A DNA stretch of 13,516 nucleotides from contig JAZFSG010000053.1 of the NCBI GenBank assembly GCA_036446035.1, positions 1 to 13,516 on the forward strand, written 5' to 3'. The notes beneath the pieces are model-generated. The model was not told where the DNA came from. It saw nothing but the letters and a program-made list of their open reading frames with translations, and searched no databases. The stretch is from CAXMQS01 sp036446035 (GTDB lineage Bacteria; Actinomycetota; Acidimicrobiia; Spongiisociales; JAOTWH01). The position numbers and the translations under genes are program-made. Below, piece after piece: positions 7,247-13,516 of the stretch (positions are counted from its first letter, which is position 1; each line of letters starts with the position of its first letter).

Positions 7247-8613
7247 CCACCCTGCTCGTCAAGGGCGCCGCGGTGCTGGTGACGATGGATGGCGAGCGCC
7301 GCGAGATCATCGACGGCGGCCTGGTGGCGGAGGACGGCTGGATCACCCAGGTCGGCCCCACTGCAGATCTGCCACAGTCAGCAGACACCGTTGTCGATGC
7401 CGGTGGGCACCTCGTGTTGCCCGGTCTCGTCAACACACACCATCACATGTACCAGACGCTCACCAGGGGAGTGCCCGGCGCCCAGAACGCCGGTCTCTTT
7501 GACTGGCTGCGCACCCTCTATCCGATCTGGGCCAACCTCACCCCTGAAGACGTCTTCACAGCCACCCGCACTGCTCTGGCCGAGCTCGCCCTGTCCGGTT
7601 GCACAACGGCCTTCGATCACCAGTACCTATGGCCCAACGGATCGTCCGTGGACGACCAGGTGAGAGCTGCCACCGACATCGGCCTGCGCTTCCACGCCTC
7701 GAGGGGCTCGATGAGCCTATCCGAGAAGGACGGCGGGTTGCCGCCGGATTCCGTCGTACAGACGGAGGCCGAGATCCTCGCCGACACCGAGCGGACCATC
7801 GACTCCCATCACGACGCCTCCCGAGGCGCGATGGTGCGAGTTGTGGTGGCGCCGTGTTCGCCGTTCTCGGTGACGAAGCAGGAGATGCAGTCCGCCGCCG
7901 AGCTGGCGCGCGCCAAGGGGGTCCACCTTCACACCCACCTTGCGGAGACATTCGACGAGGACGAGTTCTGTCTTGCCACCTACGGCATGCGTCCCGTCGA
8001 GCTGGCCGAGGACGTCGGGTGGATGGGAGACGACGTCTGGTTCGCCCACGGTGTCCACATCAATCCGGACGAGGTCAAGCGCATGGGAGCAGCCGGCACC
8101 GGCGTCGCCCATTGCCCGACGTCCAACATGCGCATCGCCTCGGGGGTCGCGCCCATCGCCGGCTACCTGGCGGCAGGCGTGCCTACCGGACTGGGTGTCG
8201 ACGGGTCGGCTTCCAACGATTCCAGCCACATGCTGGCCGAGGCCCGGCAGGCCCTGATGCTCAATCGTCTCGGCGTCGCCCCCGGCGTTGGCGAGGGTGC
8301 TCAGCTCACCGCACGCCAGGCGCTGGAGCTGGGGACCATCGGCGGCGCTGCGGTCCTGGGCCGCGACGACGTCGGTTCGCTCGAGGCCGGCATGGCAGCC
8401 GACTTCGTGACGATCGATCTCAACCAGTTCGAGTACGCCGGCTCGGAGTGGGACCCGGTGGCGGCGGCGGTGCTGTTCCACCCTGGGCGCGTCGCCAATA
8501 CCTTCGTCCACGGCGCGGCCGTCGTCAGGGATGGTCAACTCGTCGGCGCCGACGAGTTGGAGTTGGCTGTCCAGCATCGGGCGGCGACCCGGCGGCTGAT
8601 AGAGGCCGTCTAG
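7243..8613 (+). CDS. 8-oxoguanine deaminase (amidohydrolase, COG0402 type)
   Basis: 456 residues of the metal-dependent cytosine/guanine-deaminase-like amidohydrolases. Several stretches match what I recall of characterised 8-oxoguanine deaminase from Pseudomonas: NTHHHMYQTLTR, FDWLRTLYPIWA, LSGCTTAFDHQYLWPNG, RGSMSLSEKDGGLPP, CPTSNMRIASG and LGVDGSASND. The metal site is His66/His68 (HHH), His232 in THLAET, and Asp320, with Glu235 and His269 (FAHG) as the expected catalytic pair. It would hydrolyse 8-oxoguanine to urate and ammonia. A triazine or other aminohydrolase is the main alternative, but the SMSLSEKDGG block favours 8-oxoguanine. ATG 7243 lies in an ATGA overlap with the DUF1015 stop; the in-frame sequence upstream to 7186 belongs to that gene. 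The stop TAG is shared with a converging gene. Confidence 0.85.
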   Translation: MTTLLVKGAAVLVTMDGERREIIDGGLVAEDGWITQVGPTADLPQSADTVVDAGGHLVLPGLVNTHHHMYQTLTRGVPGAQNAGLFDWLRTLYPIWANLTPEDVFTATRTALAELALSGCTTAFDHQYLWPNGSSVDDQVRAATDIGLRFHASRGSMSLSEKDGGLPPDSVVQTEAEILADTERTIDSHHDASRGAMVRVVVAPCSPFSVTKQEMQSAAELARAKGVHLHTHLAETFDEDEFCLATYGMRPVELAEDVGWMGDDVWFAHGVHINPDEVKRMGAAGTGVAHCPTSNMRIASGVAPIAGYLAAGVPTGLGVDGSASNDSSHMLAEARQALMLNRLGVAPGVGEGAQLTARQALELGTIGGAAVLGRDDVGSLEAGMAADFVTIDLNQFEYAGSEWDPVAAAVLFHPGRVANTFVHGAAVVRDGQLVGADELELAVQHRAATRRLIEAV

Positions 8614-9134
8614 GGCCCGATGGCACCGGCGTCGTGGAACGCCGGGGGGTAGACGATCTTCCCAGTCGTACCCCGAGCTGCCTCGTCGGCAAAGAAGACC
8701 ATGAAGGCATCGTCGGGAACCCGCGGGTCTGGCTTGTCGATGCCAACGTCGATTCCGCGCTCGAAGCCAAAGCGCGGGTAGTAGCCGGGGTGTCCCTCCA
8801 GAACGATGATGTCCTCGCCGGCGGCCCGGACAGCCTCGATGCCGGCCGCCATCAGCGCTGAGCCGACCCCTTTGTTCTGGTGGTCGGGATGGACTGACAG
8901 GGGCGCCAGCGACAGGACCAGGCGAGGGTTCTCCCCATCGAGCGTCACATGGCTGAAGAGCACATGGCCCAGCACCGTTTCATTCTCGACGGCCACCAGA
9001 GATAGCCCGGGCACGAAGCCCTCGGAGTCGCGGACCAAGCCAACGAGCATCGACTCGGTGGTCCCACCGAAGGCGGCATCGGTCATGATCCGAATCGCAT
9101 CGATGTCGGCCGGCGTCTCAGAGCGGATGATCAT
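8610..9134 (-). CDS. GNAT N-acetyltransferase, YhbS-like
   Basis: A 174-residue single-domain GNAT protein that would transfer an acetyl group from acetyl-CoA to an amine on an unknown acceptor. It begins MIIRSETPADIDAIRIMT, a normal GNAT start. The acetyl-CoA loop is LSVHPDHQNKGVGSALM (79-95), with Q86-N87-K88-G89-V90-G91 in the Q/RxxGxG position. The HPGYYPRFGFERG block (115-127) is typical of the YhbS group. I chose ATG 9134. The frame stays open to 9254, but that part is the translated palindromic repeat and has no family likeness. No good ribosome-binding site is seen. Its TAG stop and the TAG of the deaminase lie in the same CTAG (8610-8613). Confidence 0.85.
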   Translation of the reverse strand: MIIRSETPADIDAIRIMTDAAFGGTTESMLVGLVRDSEGFVPGLSLVAVENETVLGHVLFSHVTLDGENPRLVLSLAPLSVHPDHQNKGVGSALMAAGIEAVRAAGEDIIVLEGHPGYYPRFGFERGIDVGIDKPDPRVPDDAFMVFFADEAARGTTGKIVYPPAFHDAGAIGP

Positions 9135-9153
9135 CGGGTCAAGGTAGTTGCTC

Positions 9154-9279
9154 CGCGTTTCTCCCCCCATAGGGGGGAGTCCCGCCGCAGGCGGGGAGGT
9201 GGGCTTCTGCGCGAGGCCTGGAAACAGGAAGCCCCCTCCGGCCCTTCGGGCCACCTCTCCCTAGGGGGGAGAAAACGCG
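9154..9279. repeat. 126-base nested palindromic element (REP/MITE-like)
   Basis: The two ends are inverted copies: CGCGTTT + CTCCCCCC (9154-9168) against the reverse complement of GGGGGGAGAAAACGCG (9264-9279). The inner ends are also inverted: GGGCTTC (9201-9207) and GAAGCCC (9228-9234), around a 20-base loop. Each arm holds its own hairpins. The left arm has CTCCCCCC-ATA-GGGGGGAG (9161-9179) and CCCGCC-GCA-GGCGGG (9181-9195). The right arm has GGCCC-TTC-GGGCC (9240-9252) and an imperfect CTCCC-TA-GGGGGGAG (9257-9271). I see no clear target-site duplication. The style resembles dispersed non-coding repeats found between genes in many bacteria. It fills most of the 201-base divergent promoter region. 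Confidence 0.8.
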
Positions 9280-9296
9280 ACCCACCCGACATTGCT

Positions 9297-9322
9297 GCTC
9301 CTCCCCCTGGAGGGGGAGGAGC
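9297..9322 (+). repeat. Perfect 26-base hairpin just upstream of the FAD-subunit gene
   Basis: Two perfect 12-base arms (GCTCCTCCCCCT and AGGGGGAGGAGC) surround GG. The right arm contains GGGGGAGGAG (9312-9321), the only Shine-Dalgarno-like sequence before the GTG at 9336, at a long spacing of 14 bases. In RNA the hairpin would hide this site. It shares the CTCCCCC...GGGGGAG core with the 126-base element and may be a fragment of the same repeat family rather than a regulator. Confidence 0.75.
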
Positions 9323-9335
9323 TAGCCTCAATCTC

Positions 9336-10133
9336 GTGCAAGCCACCCTTCCTCGGGACCTCGACGAGGCACTGCAGGCCCTCGATGCGGACCCGTCGGC
9401 CAAGCTGCTCGCGGGAGGCACCGACCTCATGGTTGAGGTCAACCTCGGCGGATATCGACCGGATAGCGTTGTCGCGCTGCGGCGGGTGGAGGCACTGCGG
9501 GAGTTCGATGCCAAGCGCATCGGCTCCGGGGCGACATACCGCCGGCTGGAACAGGGCCCTCACAAGGCCCTCGCCGAGCTGAGACGCACCGTCGGTTCTC
9601 CACAGATCCGCAACGCCGGAACCATCGGCGGCAACCTCGGGACCGCCAGCCCGGCCGGCGATGCCTTGCCGTTCCTGGCCGCCCTCGACGCGGAGATCGA
9701 ACTGGCGTCGGTCGCAGGGACCCGAACCATGCGGTGGGACGAGTTCATCACAGGAGTCAAGAAGAATGCCTGCCAACCCAACGAGATCATCACCGCGGCC
9801 ATCCTTCCCGAGGACGTCCCCGACAGACAGGCGTTCGCCAAGATCGGCGTTCGCAATGCCATGGTCATCTCGACCGTGTCGGCGTGCCTCTTCCGCGCCG
9901 AGGACGGCACGACGACCATCGCCCTCGGTTCGGTAGCGCCGACGCCGCTGCGACCCCGCAGGGCCGAGGCCATGATCTCGGCCGAGGCGCATCCCTCAGA
10001 AGCCGCTCGCGCCGAGTTCGCGCGGCTGGTGTCGGAAGAGGTCATGCCGATAACCGACCACCGCTCCACCGAGGCCTACCGCCGCCACGCCTCGGGGGTT
10101 CTGGCTCGTCGTCTCCTGGAGAGGTGCCTGTGA
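9336..10133 (+). CDS. xdhB: Xanthine dehydrogenase-type FAD-binding subunit
   Basis: 265 residues of the FAD-binding subunit of three-subunit molybdenum hydroxylases (CoxM/XdhB/PucC type). It passes electrons from the iron-sulfur subunit to NAD or another acceptor. The two FAD motifs are plain: LLAGGTDLMVEV (24-35) and IRNAGTIGGNLGTASPAGDALP (91-112). A CO-dehydrogenase-like C-terminal flavoprotein domain follows (about 160-265, ending SGVLARRLLERCL). There is no iron-sulfur insertion. The start is GTG 9336, because DLDEALQALDADPSAKLLAGGTD then begins at the usual distance; upstream in-frame codons run into the hairpin. Its TGA overlaps the next ATG by one base. The symbol follows the E. coli xdhABC naming and assumes a purine substrate. 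Confidence 0.9.
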   Translation: MQATLPRDLDEALQALDADPSAKLLAGGTDLMVEVNLGGYRPDSVVALRRVEALREFDAKRIGSGATYRRLEQGPHKALAELRRTVGSPQIRNAGTIGGNLGTASPAGDALPFLAALDAEIELASVAGTRTMRWDEFITGVKKNACQPNEIITAAILPEDVPDRQAFAKIGVRNAMVISTVSACLFRAEDGTTTIALGSVAPTPLRPRRAEAMISAEAHPSEAARAEFARLVSEEVMPITDHRSTEAYRRHASGVLARRLLERCL

Positions 10134-10594
10134 TGGACCTGTCGCTCAAGATCAACGGCGAGGACCGGCACGCCTCCGTCACCGGTTCGGAGAGCCTTCT
10201 TACGGTGTTGCGTGAGTATCTGGCGTTGCCGGGCTCCAAGCCGGCCTGTGAGCAAGGGGAGTGCGGGTCGTGCACCGTCATCCTCGACGGTGAAGCCGTC
10301 TGCTCCTGCCTGGTGATGGCGGCAGATGCCGAGGGCTCTGTGGTGACAACGGTCGAGGGGTTGTCCGACGAGAGCTCGCTGCATCCGGTGCAAGAGGCCA
10401 TGCTTGAAGCCGGTGGCGTGCAGTGCGGATTCTGCACACCGGGGTTCGTGGTGGCGGCCGCCCATCTCTTCGAAGAGAACCCGAGCCCGTCATCGGATGA
10501 GATCCGCGAGGAGCTGTCGGGCAACATCTGCCGCTGCACCGGATACGGCGCCATTCTGCGTGGCCTCGAAGCACTGGCTGAGGAGAACGCATGA
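10133..10594 (+). CDS. xdhC: Xanthine dehydrogenase-type [2Fe-2S] subunit
   Basis: 153 residues carrying the two [2Fe-2S] clusters of a molybdenum hydroxylase. The plant-ferredoxin-type cluster uses Cys39, Cys44, Cys47 (CEQGECGSC) and probably Cys59 (Cys57 is also nearby). The second cluster uses Cys98 and Cys101 (QCGFCTPG) with Cys133 and Cys135 (NICRCTGYG). All expected ligands are present. ATG 10133 overlaps the preceding stop (TGATG) and has GAGG at 10121-10124, eight bases upstream; an in-frame GTG at 10124 is too close to that site. An ATGA overlap joins it to the Mo subunit. The symbol follows E. coli usage for the Fe-S subunit, not the XdhC maturation protein of other species. Confidence 0.92.
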   Translation: MDLSLKINGEDRHASVTGSESLLTVLREYLALPGSKPACEQGECGSCTVILDGEAVCSCLVMAADAEGSVVTTVEGLSDESSLHPVQEAMLEAGGVQCGFCTPGFVVAAAHLFEENPSPSSDEIREELSGNICRCTGYGAILRGLEALAEENA

Positions 10595-12804
10595 CCACCG
10601 ACCAACGAGTCAAGGGAGGCATCGGCGAGAGCACCATCCGTCCCGACGGGGTTGCCAAGCTTCAGGGTGACTTCGCCTTCCTCAACGACCTGTTCGCAGA
10701 AGGGATGCTCCATGGGGCAACCCTGCGCAGTCCCTACGCCAAGGCGCGGATCGTTCGCCTCGACATCGCCCCGGCATTAGCGATGCCGGGTGTCCATGCA
10801 GTGCTCACACACGACGACGTGCCCGGCGATAAGACCTTCGGCCTCGTTGACGCCGATCAACCGGTGCTGGCCCACGAGATCACGAACTACTGGGGCGAAC
10901 CCGTTGCCATCGTCGCCGCCGATGACCCCGAGACGGCACGGCGGGCGGTGGCCGCCATCGATGTTGAGTTCGAGGAGTTGGAGCCGCTGATCGATTCCGA
11001 GGAGGCCGTCGCGGCCGGTGAGGTCTTTCGCGAGATGGATCTGCGCTCCGGCGATCAGGAGCTGCGAGGGGAGGTAGTGGTCGAGGGCTACTACGAGACC
11101 GCCATGCAGGACCAGGCCCCGCTGGGTACGGAGGCCGGGCTGGCGATCCCCGACGGCGAGGGTGGTGTGGATCTCTATGCACCCACCCAGTGGGTCCATG
11201 CCGACCACGAACAGATATTGCCGTGTCTCGGCCTCGAGCCGGACCAGCTGCGTGTCCATCCCGGCGGGCTGGGCGGCGCATTCGGATCCCGGGAGGACAT
11301 CAGCCTGCAGATCCACGCCTGCTTGTTGGCACTGCGGACCGGTCGTCCCGTCAAGTTCCACTACGACCGTGGCGAGAGCTTCATAGGCCATGTCCATAGG
11401 CACCCATCGCGGATGTGGTATCGCCACGAGGCCGATGCCGAGGGCAACCTGGTGCGCGTCGAGGCCAAGCTCATCCTCGATGGCGGCGCCTACGCCTCGA
11501 CCACCGGGCCGGTCCTCGCCAACGCCACCTACTTCGCAGTGGGTCCCTACAAGGTGCCGTCGGTTGCCATCCACGGCTTCGGGACGAGGACCAACAACCC
11601 GCCGTGTGGCGCCATGCGAGGCTTCGGGGCGGTCCAGTCCTGTTTTGGGTCTGAGGCTCAGATGGACAAGCTGGCCGCTGCCCTCGAGATGGACCCAATG
11701 GAGCTGCGACGAAAGAACATGCTGGTCCAGGGCGATCACATGCCGACATCGGGCCAGCGGTTCGATCGCCCGCTGCCGACGGACAAGGTGATCGAAGAGT
11801 TGTTGGCGATGCCGCTACCGCCCGCCCTGGACAGCGACGACCCCCGCCACCTCCCGGGCGGCACCGGGCTGACCACGGAGCGCTCCTCGGTGAAGCGGGG
11901 CGTCGGCTACGCACTGGGGCTAAAGAACCTCATGTTCTCGGAGGGTTTCGACGATTCGACCGAGGTCCGCATGATCCTCAACCCGGCCGGTGCCGAGATC
12001 CACGCCGCCTCGGTGGAATGCGGCCAGGGCATGATCAACGCCATGCAGCAGGTCGGCCGTACCGTGCTCGGGCTCAGCCATGTCGCCTGGGTCTTCGACG
12101 ACACGTCACTCATCGGCTCGGCCGGCTCAACCTCGGCCAGCCGTCAGACCCCGATGACCGGGGGAGCGGTGTACGCAGCCTGCGTCGGCCTGCGCGACAA
12201 GGTCCTGGAGCAGTGGGATGGCGACGACCTCTCCGACGACGGCGTACACAAAGACGGCGAGCTGGTGGCGACCCTGGATCAGGTCTGCGCCGACGGGCCG
12301 GTGGAGTTCCTGGCCACCTACCGGCATCCCCCAACCAGCCCGCCCGATGAGAACTTCCACGGCGACGTCCACGTCGATTTCGGCATCGCCGGCCACCGCG
12401 CCGTCGTCGACGTCGATGAAGAGCTCGGTCTGGTGCGAGTGATCAGCGTCGACACCGTGCAGGATGTCGGCAAGGTGTTGAACCCGACGTCCGTCGTCGG
12501 CCAGATGGAGGGCGGGACCATGCAGGGCGTCGGCCTTGCCGTCATGGAAGAGATCGTGCTGCGTGACGGCAAGATGCTCAACGCCAACTTCACCGACTAC
12601 CTGCTGCCGACGTTCCTCGATGCCCCCACCGTCGACATGGTGCTTCTCGAGGAGGAAGGCGGCTTTGGGCCATTCGGCGCCAAGGGGATTGCCGAATCGC
12701 CAACCATCAGCTCGACGCCAGCCATCGTCGCCGCCATTCGCAACGCCACCGGCAAGCCGCTCACACGAGTGCCGGTGCGTCCCGAGGACATCGTCGGGCT
12801 GTAA
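10591..12804 (+). CDS. xdhA: Xanthine dehydrogenase-type molybdopterin-binding subunit
   Basis: 737 residues of the large catalytic subunit. It hydroxylates a heterocycle, most likely hypoxanthine or xanthine to urate, at a Mo-pterin centre. The N-terminal aldehyde oxidase/xanthine dehydrogenase hammerhead domain covers about residues 15-140. The cofactor regions are GGLGGAFGSRED (225-236), PPCGAMRGFGAVQ (337-349, conserved Arg343), VECGQGM (475-481) and FGPFGAKGIAESP (692-704) with the catalytic Glu702. The AFGSREDISLQIH...HVHRHPSRM pattern resembles the PucD/XdhD branch more than the GFGGKE of classical XdhB/XDH enzymes. ATG 10591 has AGGAG at 10581-10585. Purine specificity is inferred from the upstream 8-oxoguanine deaminase; nicotinate-like or other N-heterocycles remain possible. 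No maturation chaperone gene follows. Confidence 0.9.
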   Translation: MTTDQRVKGGIGESTIRPDGVAKLQGDFAFLNDLFAEGMLHGATLRSPYAKARIVRLDIAPALAMPGVHAVLTHDDVPGDKTFGLVDADQPVLAHEITNYWGEPVAIVAADDPETARRAVAAIDVEFEELEPLIDSEEAVAAGEVFREMDLRSGDQELRGEVVVEGYYETAMQDQAPLGTEAGLAIPDGEGGVDLYAPTQWVHADHEQILPCLGLEPDQLRVHPGGLGGAFGSREDISLQIHACLLALRTGRPVKFHYDRGESFIGHVHRHPSRMWYRHEADAEGNLVRVEAKLILDGGAYASTTGPVLANATYFAVGPYKVPSVAIHGFGTRTNNPPCGAMRGFGAVQSCFGSEAQMDKLAAALEMDPMELRRKNMLVQGDHMPTSGQRFDRPLPTDKVIEELLAMPLPPALDSDDPRHLPGGTGLTTERSSVKRGVGYALGLKNLMFSEGFDDSTEVRMILNPAGAEIHAASVECGQGMINAMQQVGRTVLGLSHVAWVFDDTSLIGSAGSTSASRQTPMTGGAVYAACVGLRDKVLEQWDGDDLSDDGVHKDGELVATLDQVCADGPVEFLATYRHPPTSPPDENFHGDVHVDFGIAGHRAVVDVDEELGLVRVISVDTVQDVGKVLNPTSVVGQMEGGTMQGVGLAVMEEIVLRDGKMLNANFTDYLLPTFLDAPTVDMVLLEEEGGFGPFGAKGIAESPTISSTPAIVAAIRNATGKPLTRVPVRPEDIVGL

Positions 12805-12874
12805 GCGTCATCTCTCTCCCCAGTGAGCGGAGCGAGCCCAGCGGGTAGGGCGGATTCCGGCTAGTGGCTGGGCG
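12805..12874. other. Short intergenic region with repeat-like GC-rich sequence
   Basis: These 70 bases separate the convergent Mo-subunit and SH3b genes. AGTGAGCGGAGCGAGCCCAG and GCGGGTAGGG (about 12821-12850) look like low-complexity dispersed intergenic repeat sequence, with GAGCG repeated in tandem. No convincing intrinsic terminator is visible: the small GCGTC-A-GACGC palindrome at 12872-12882 spans the SH3b stop and lacks a loop and a T-run. Confidence 0.3.
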
Positions 12875-13516
12875 TCAGACGCAAAGCTCGCCGCTGACGC
12901 CGCGTTGGCAGAGGAGGGTGGCCTCGACTGCCATCAGCGAGAAGCCCTCGCCGCTTTCGGTCGGCTGACCGAAGATGTGAAGGCGCCATCCCTCCTGGCT
13001 GTCGTCGGCCAGGCCGAGCACGTCGATAGTGATCTCGCCGAGGTCGCCAACCGTAGGGGCGACGACTACGACGATGCCGGACTCGACATCGGTCGACGCC
13101 ACTGAGTTGGCAACGGTGGTGCCAAGTTCGAGCATCGTCTCGGCCAAGGGGATCTCGCCGAGGTTGGCGACAACCAGAGAGGTGATGTCATCCACGCCGG
13201 CGAGTCGCGATAGGAACTCCTGATTCGCCCAGCCGACCGCTCCTCCGACCTCGATCTCCCACCACACGGTTCCAGATGGCAGCTGCCAACCGTTGCCGGT
13301 GCCGCTTATGCCCATCAGCGTCGGGTCGAGCGTGGCGATCACGTCGTGGGTGATGTTGGGCCCGGAGCGCACATTGAGCGTGTCGTCGTATTGGACGCCG
13401 ACGACTCCGACGATGGGTCCTTCGGCCGGCGTCGGCACCCAGAAGTCGAAGGGCTCCCCGATCGGCCCGGTCGTGGTGGTCGTCGCCGGCTCAGTGGTGG
13501 TGGTAGGCGCCGTCGT
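12875..13516 (-). CDS. SH3b-domain surface/secreted protein, 5' part outside window
   Basis: The frame is open to the right edge, giving 213 visible residues plus a TGA stop. The first 26 include two Thr-rich runs (translated from 13469-13516) followed by GPIGEPFDFW. Such Thr/Pro linkers usually follow a signal peptide or lipobox, which would lie outside the window. A GTG at 13438 could be mistaken for the start. Next comes an SH3b-like domain (GVVGVQYDDTLNVRSGPNITHDVIATL ... WWEIEVGGAVGWANQEFLSRL, about residues 36-108), the type that binds cell-wall peptides. The C-terminal about 100 residues form an unnamed beta-rich module ending LLCQRGVSGELCV, whose two cysteines could form a disulfide. 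Binding partner unknown. Confidence 0.78.
   Translation of the reverse strand, partial: TTAPTTTTEPATTTTTGPIGEPFDFWVPTPAEGPIVGVVGVQYDDTLNVRSGPNITHDVIATLDPTLMGISGTGNGWQLPSGTVWWEIEVGGAVGWANQEFLSRLAGVDDITSLVVANLGEIPLAETMLELGTTVANSVASTDVESGIVVVVAPTVGDLGEITIDVLGLADDSQEGWRLHIFGQPTESGEGFSLMAVEATLLCQRGVSGELCV

Noticed and set aside
7717..8577. Long minus-strand open frame opposite the deaminase, and a similar one at 10777-11739 opposite the Mo subunit
   Set aside because: Both are antisense to strongly supported genes and show no domain or ribosome-binding site; they are GC-driven shadows.
9135..9254. Forty extra N-terminal residues for the GNAT acetyltransferase
   Set aside because: They are the translation of the palindromic element; the GNAT fold begins at the ATG at 9134.
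9140..9290. Target-site duplication flanking the 126-base element
   Set aside because: The flanks (ending GCTC and beginning ACCC) do not match, so a transposition origin is not shown.
9734..10132. Upstream extension of the 2Fe-2S subunit
   Set aside because: It is out of frame within the FAD subunit; the ATG at 10133 has a good ribosome-binding site and a standard N-terminus.
13436..13438. GTG as the start of the SH3b protein
   Set aside because: The frame is open to the window edge and encodes a Thr-rich linker, so the true start is most likely outside.

Overview
The window is GC-rich bacterial chromosome with closely packed genes, many of them sharing start and stop bases. I see no phage, plasmid, transposase, tRNA, rRNA or CRISPR signature. 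Three things suggest a high-GC actinobacterium, possibly of the Acidimicrobiia type: beta-propeller-like 'FGDPxDxPLxGDxxGDGxD' repeats, a Thr-rich linker followed by an SH3b-type surface protein, and the general look of the proteins. That placement is inferred from protein style, not from a marker gene.

Layout. (1) Positions 3-2004, plus strand: the 3' part of a fold-type II PLP-dependent enzyme, overlapped by a DinB-like metal-site protein. (2) Positions 2032-3356, minus strand: a HAD-family hydrolase that lacks the usual second Asp, and a short repeat protein whose 5' end looks damaged. (3) Positions 3408-4034, plus strand: a small membrane protein with three hydrophobic segments (YgjV-like) joined to a GNAT-like domain. 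(4) Positions 4057-8613, plus strand: four genes linked by 1-4 base overlaps. They are serA (3-phosphoglycerate dehydrogenase, short form), serC (phosphoserine aminotransferase), a DUF1015 protein and a probable 8-oxoguanine deaminase. (5) Positions 8610-9134, minus strand: a GNAT acetyltransferase converging on the deaminase, with both stop codons in one CTAG. (6) Positions 9135-9335: a divergent intergenic region filled by a 126-base nested palindrome and a 26-base hairpin. (7) Positions 9336-12804, plus strand: a three-gene molybdenum hydroxylase operon of the xanthine dehydrogenase type (FAD, 2Fe-2S and Mo subunits). (8) Positions 12875-13516, minus strand: an SH3b-domain protein running off the window.

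How the parts fit. SerA and SerC make O-phosphoserine from 3-phosphoglycerate. The DUF1015 protein sits where a phosphoserine or serine-handling enzyme would be expected, and no serB phosphatase is present here. 8-oxoguanine deaminase yields urate from 8-oxoguanine, and xanthine dehydrogenase yields urate from hypoxanthine or xanthine, so regions 4 and 7 can be read as two routes into purine breakdown. The deaminase is physically tied to the serine operon rather than to the dehydrogenase operon. No uricase, allantoinase or XdhC-type maturation factor lies in the window.

The most notable points are the serine/purine operon with its DUF1015 member, the nested palindromic element in the divergent promoter region, the disrupted start of the repeat protein, and the membrane/GNAT-like fusion. 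I found no clear candidate for an entirely new system.
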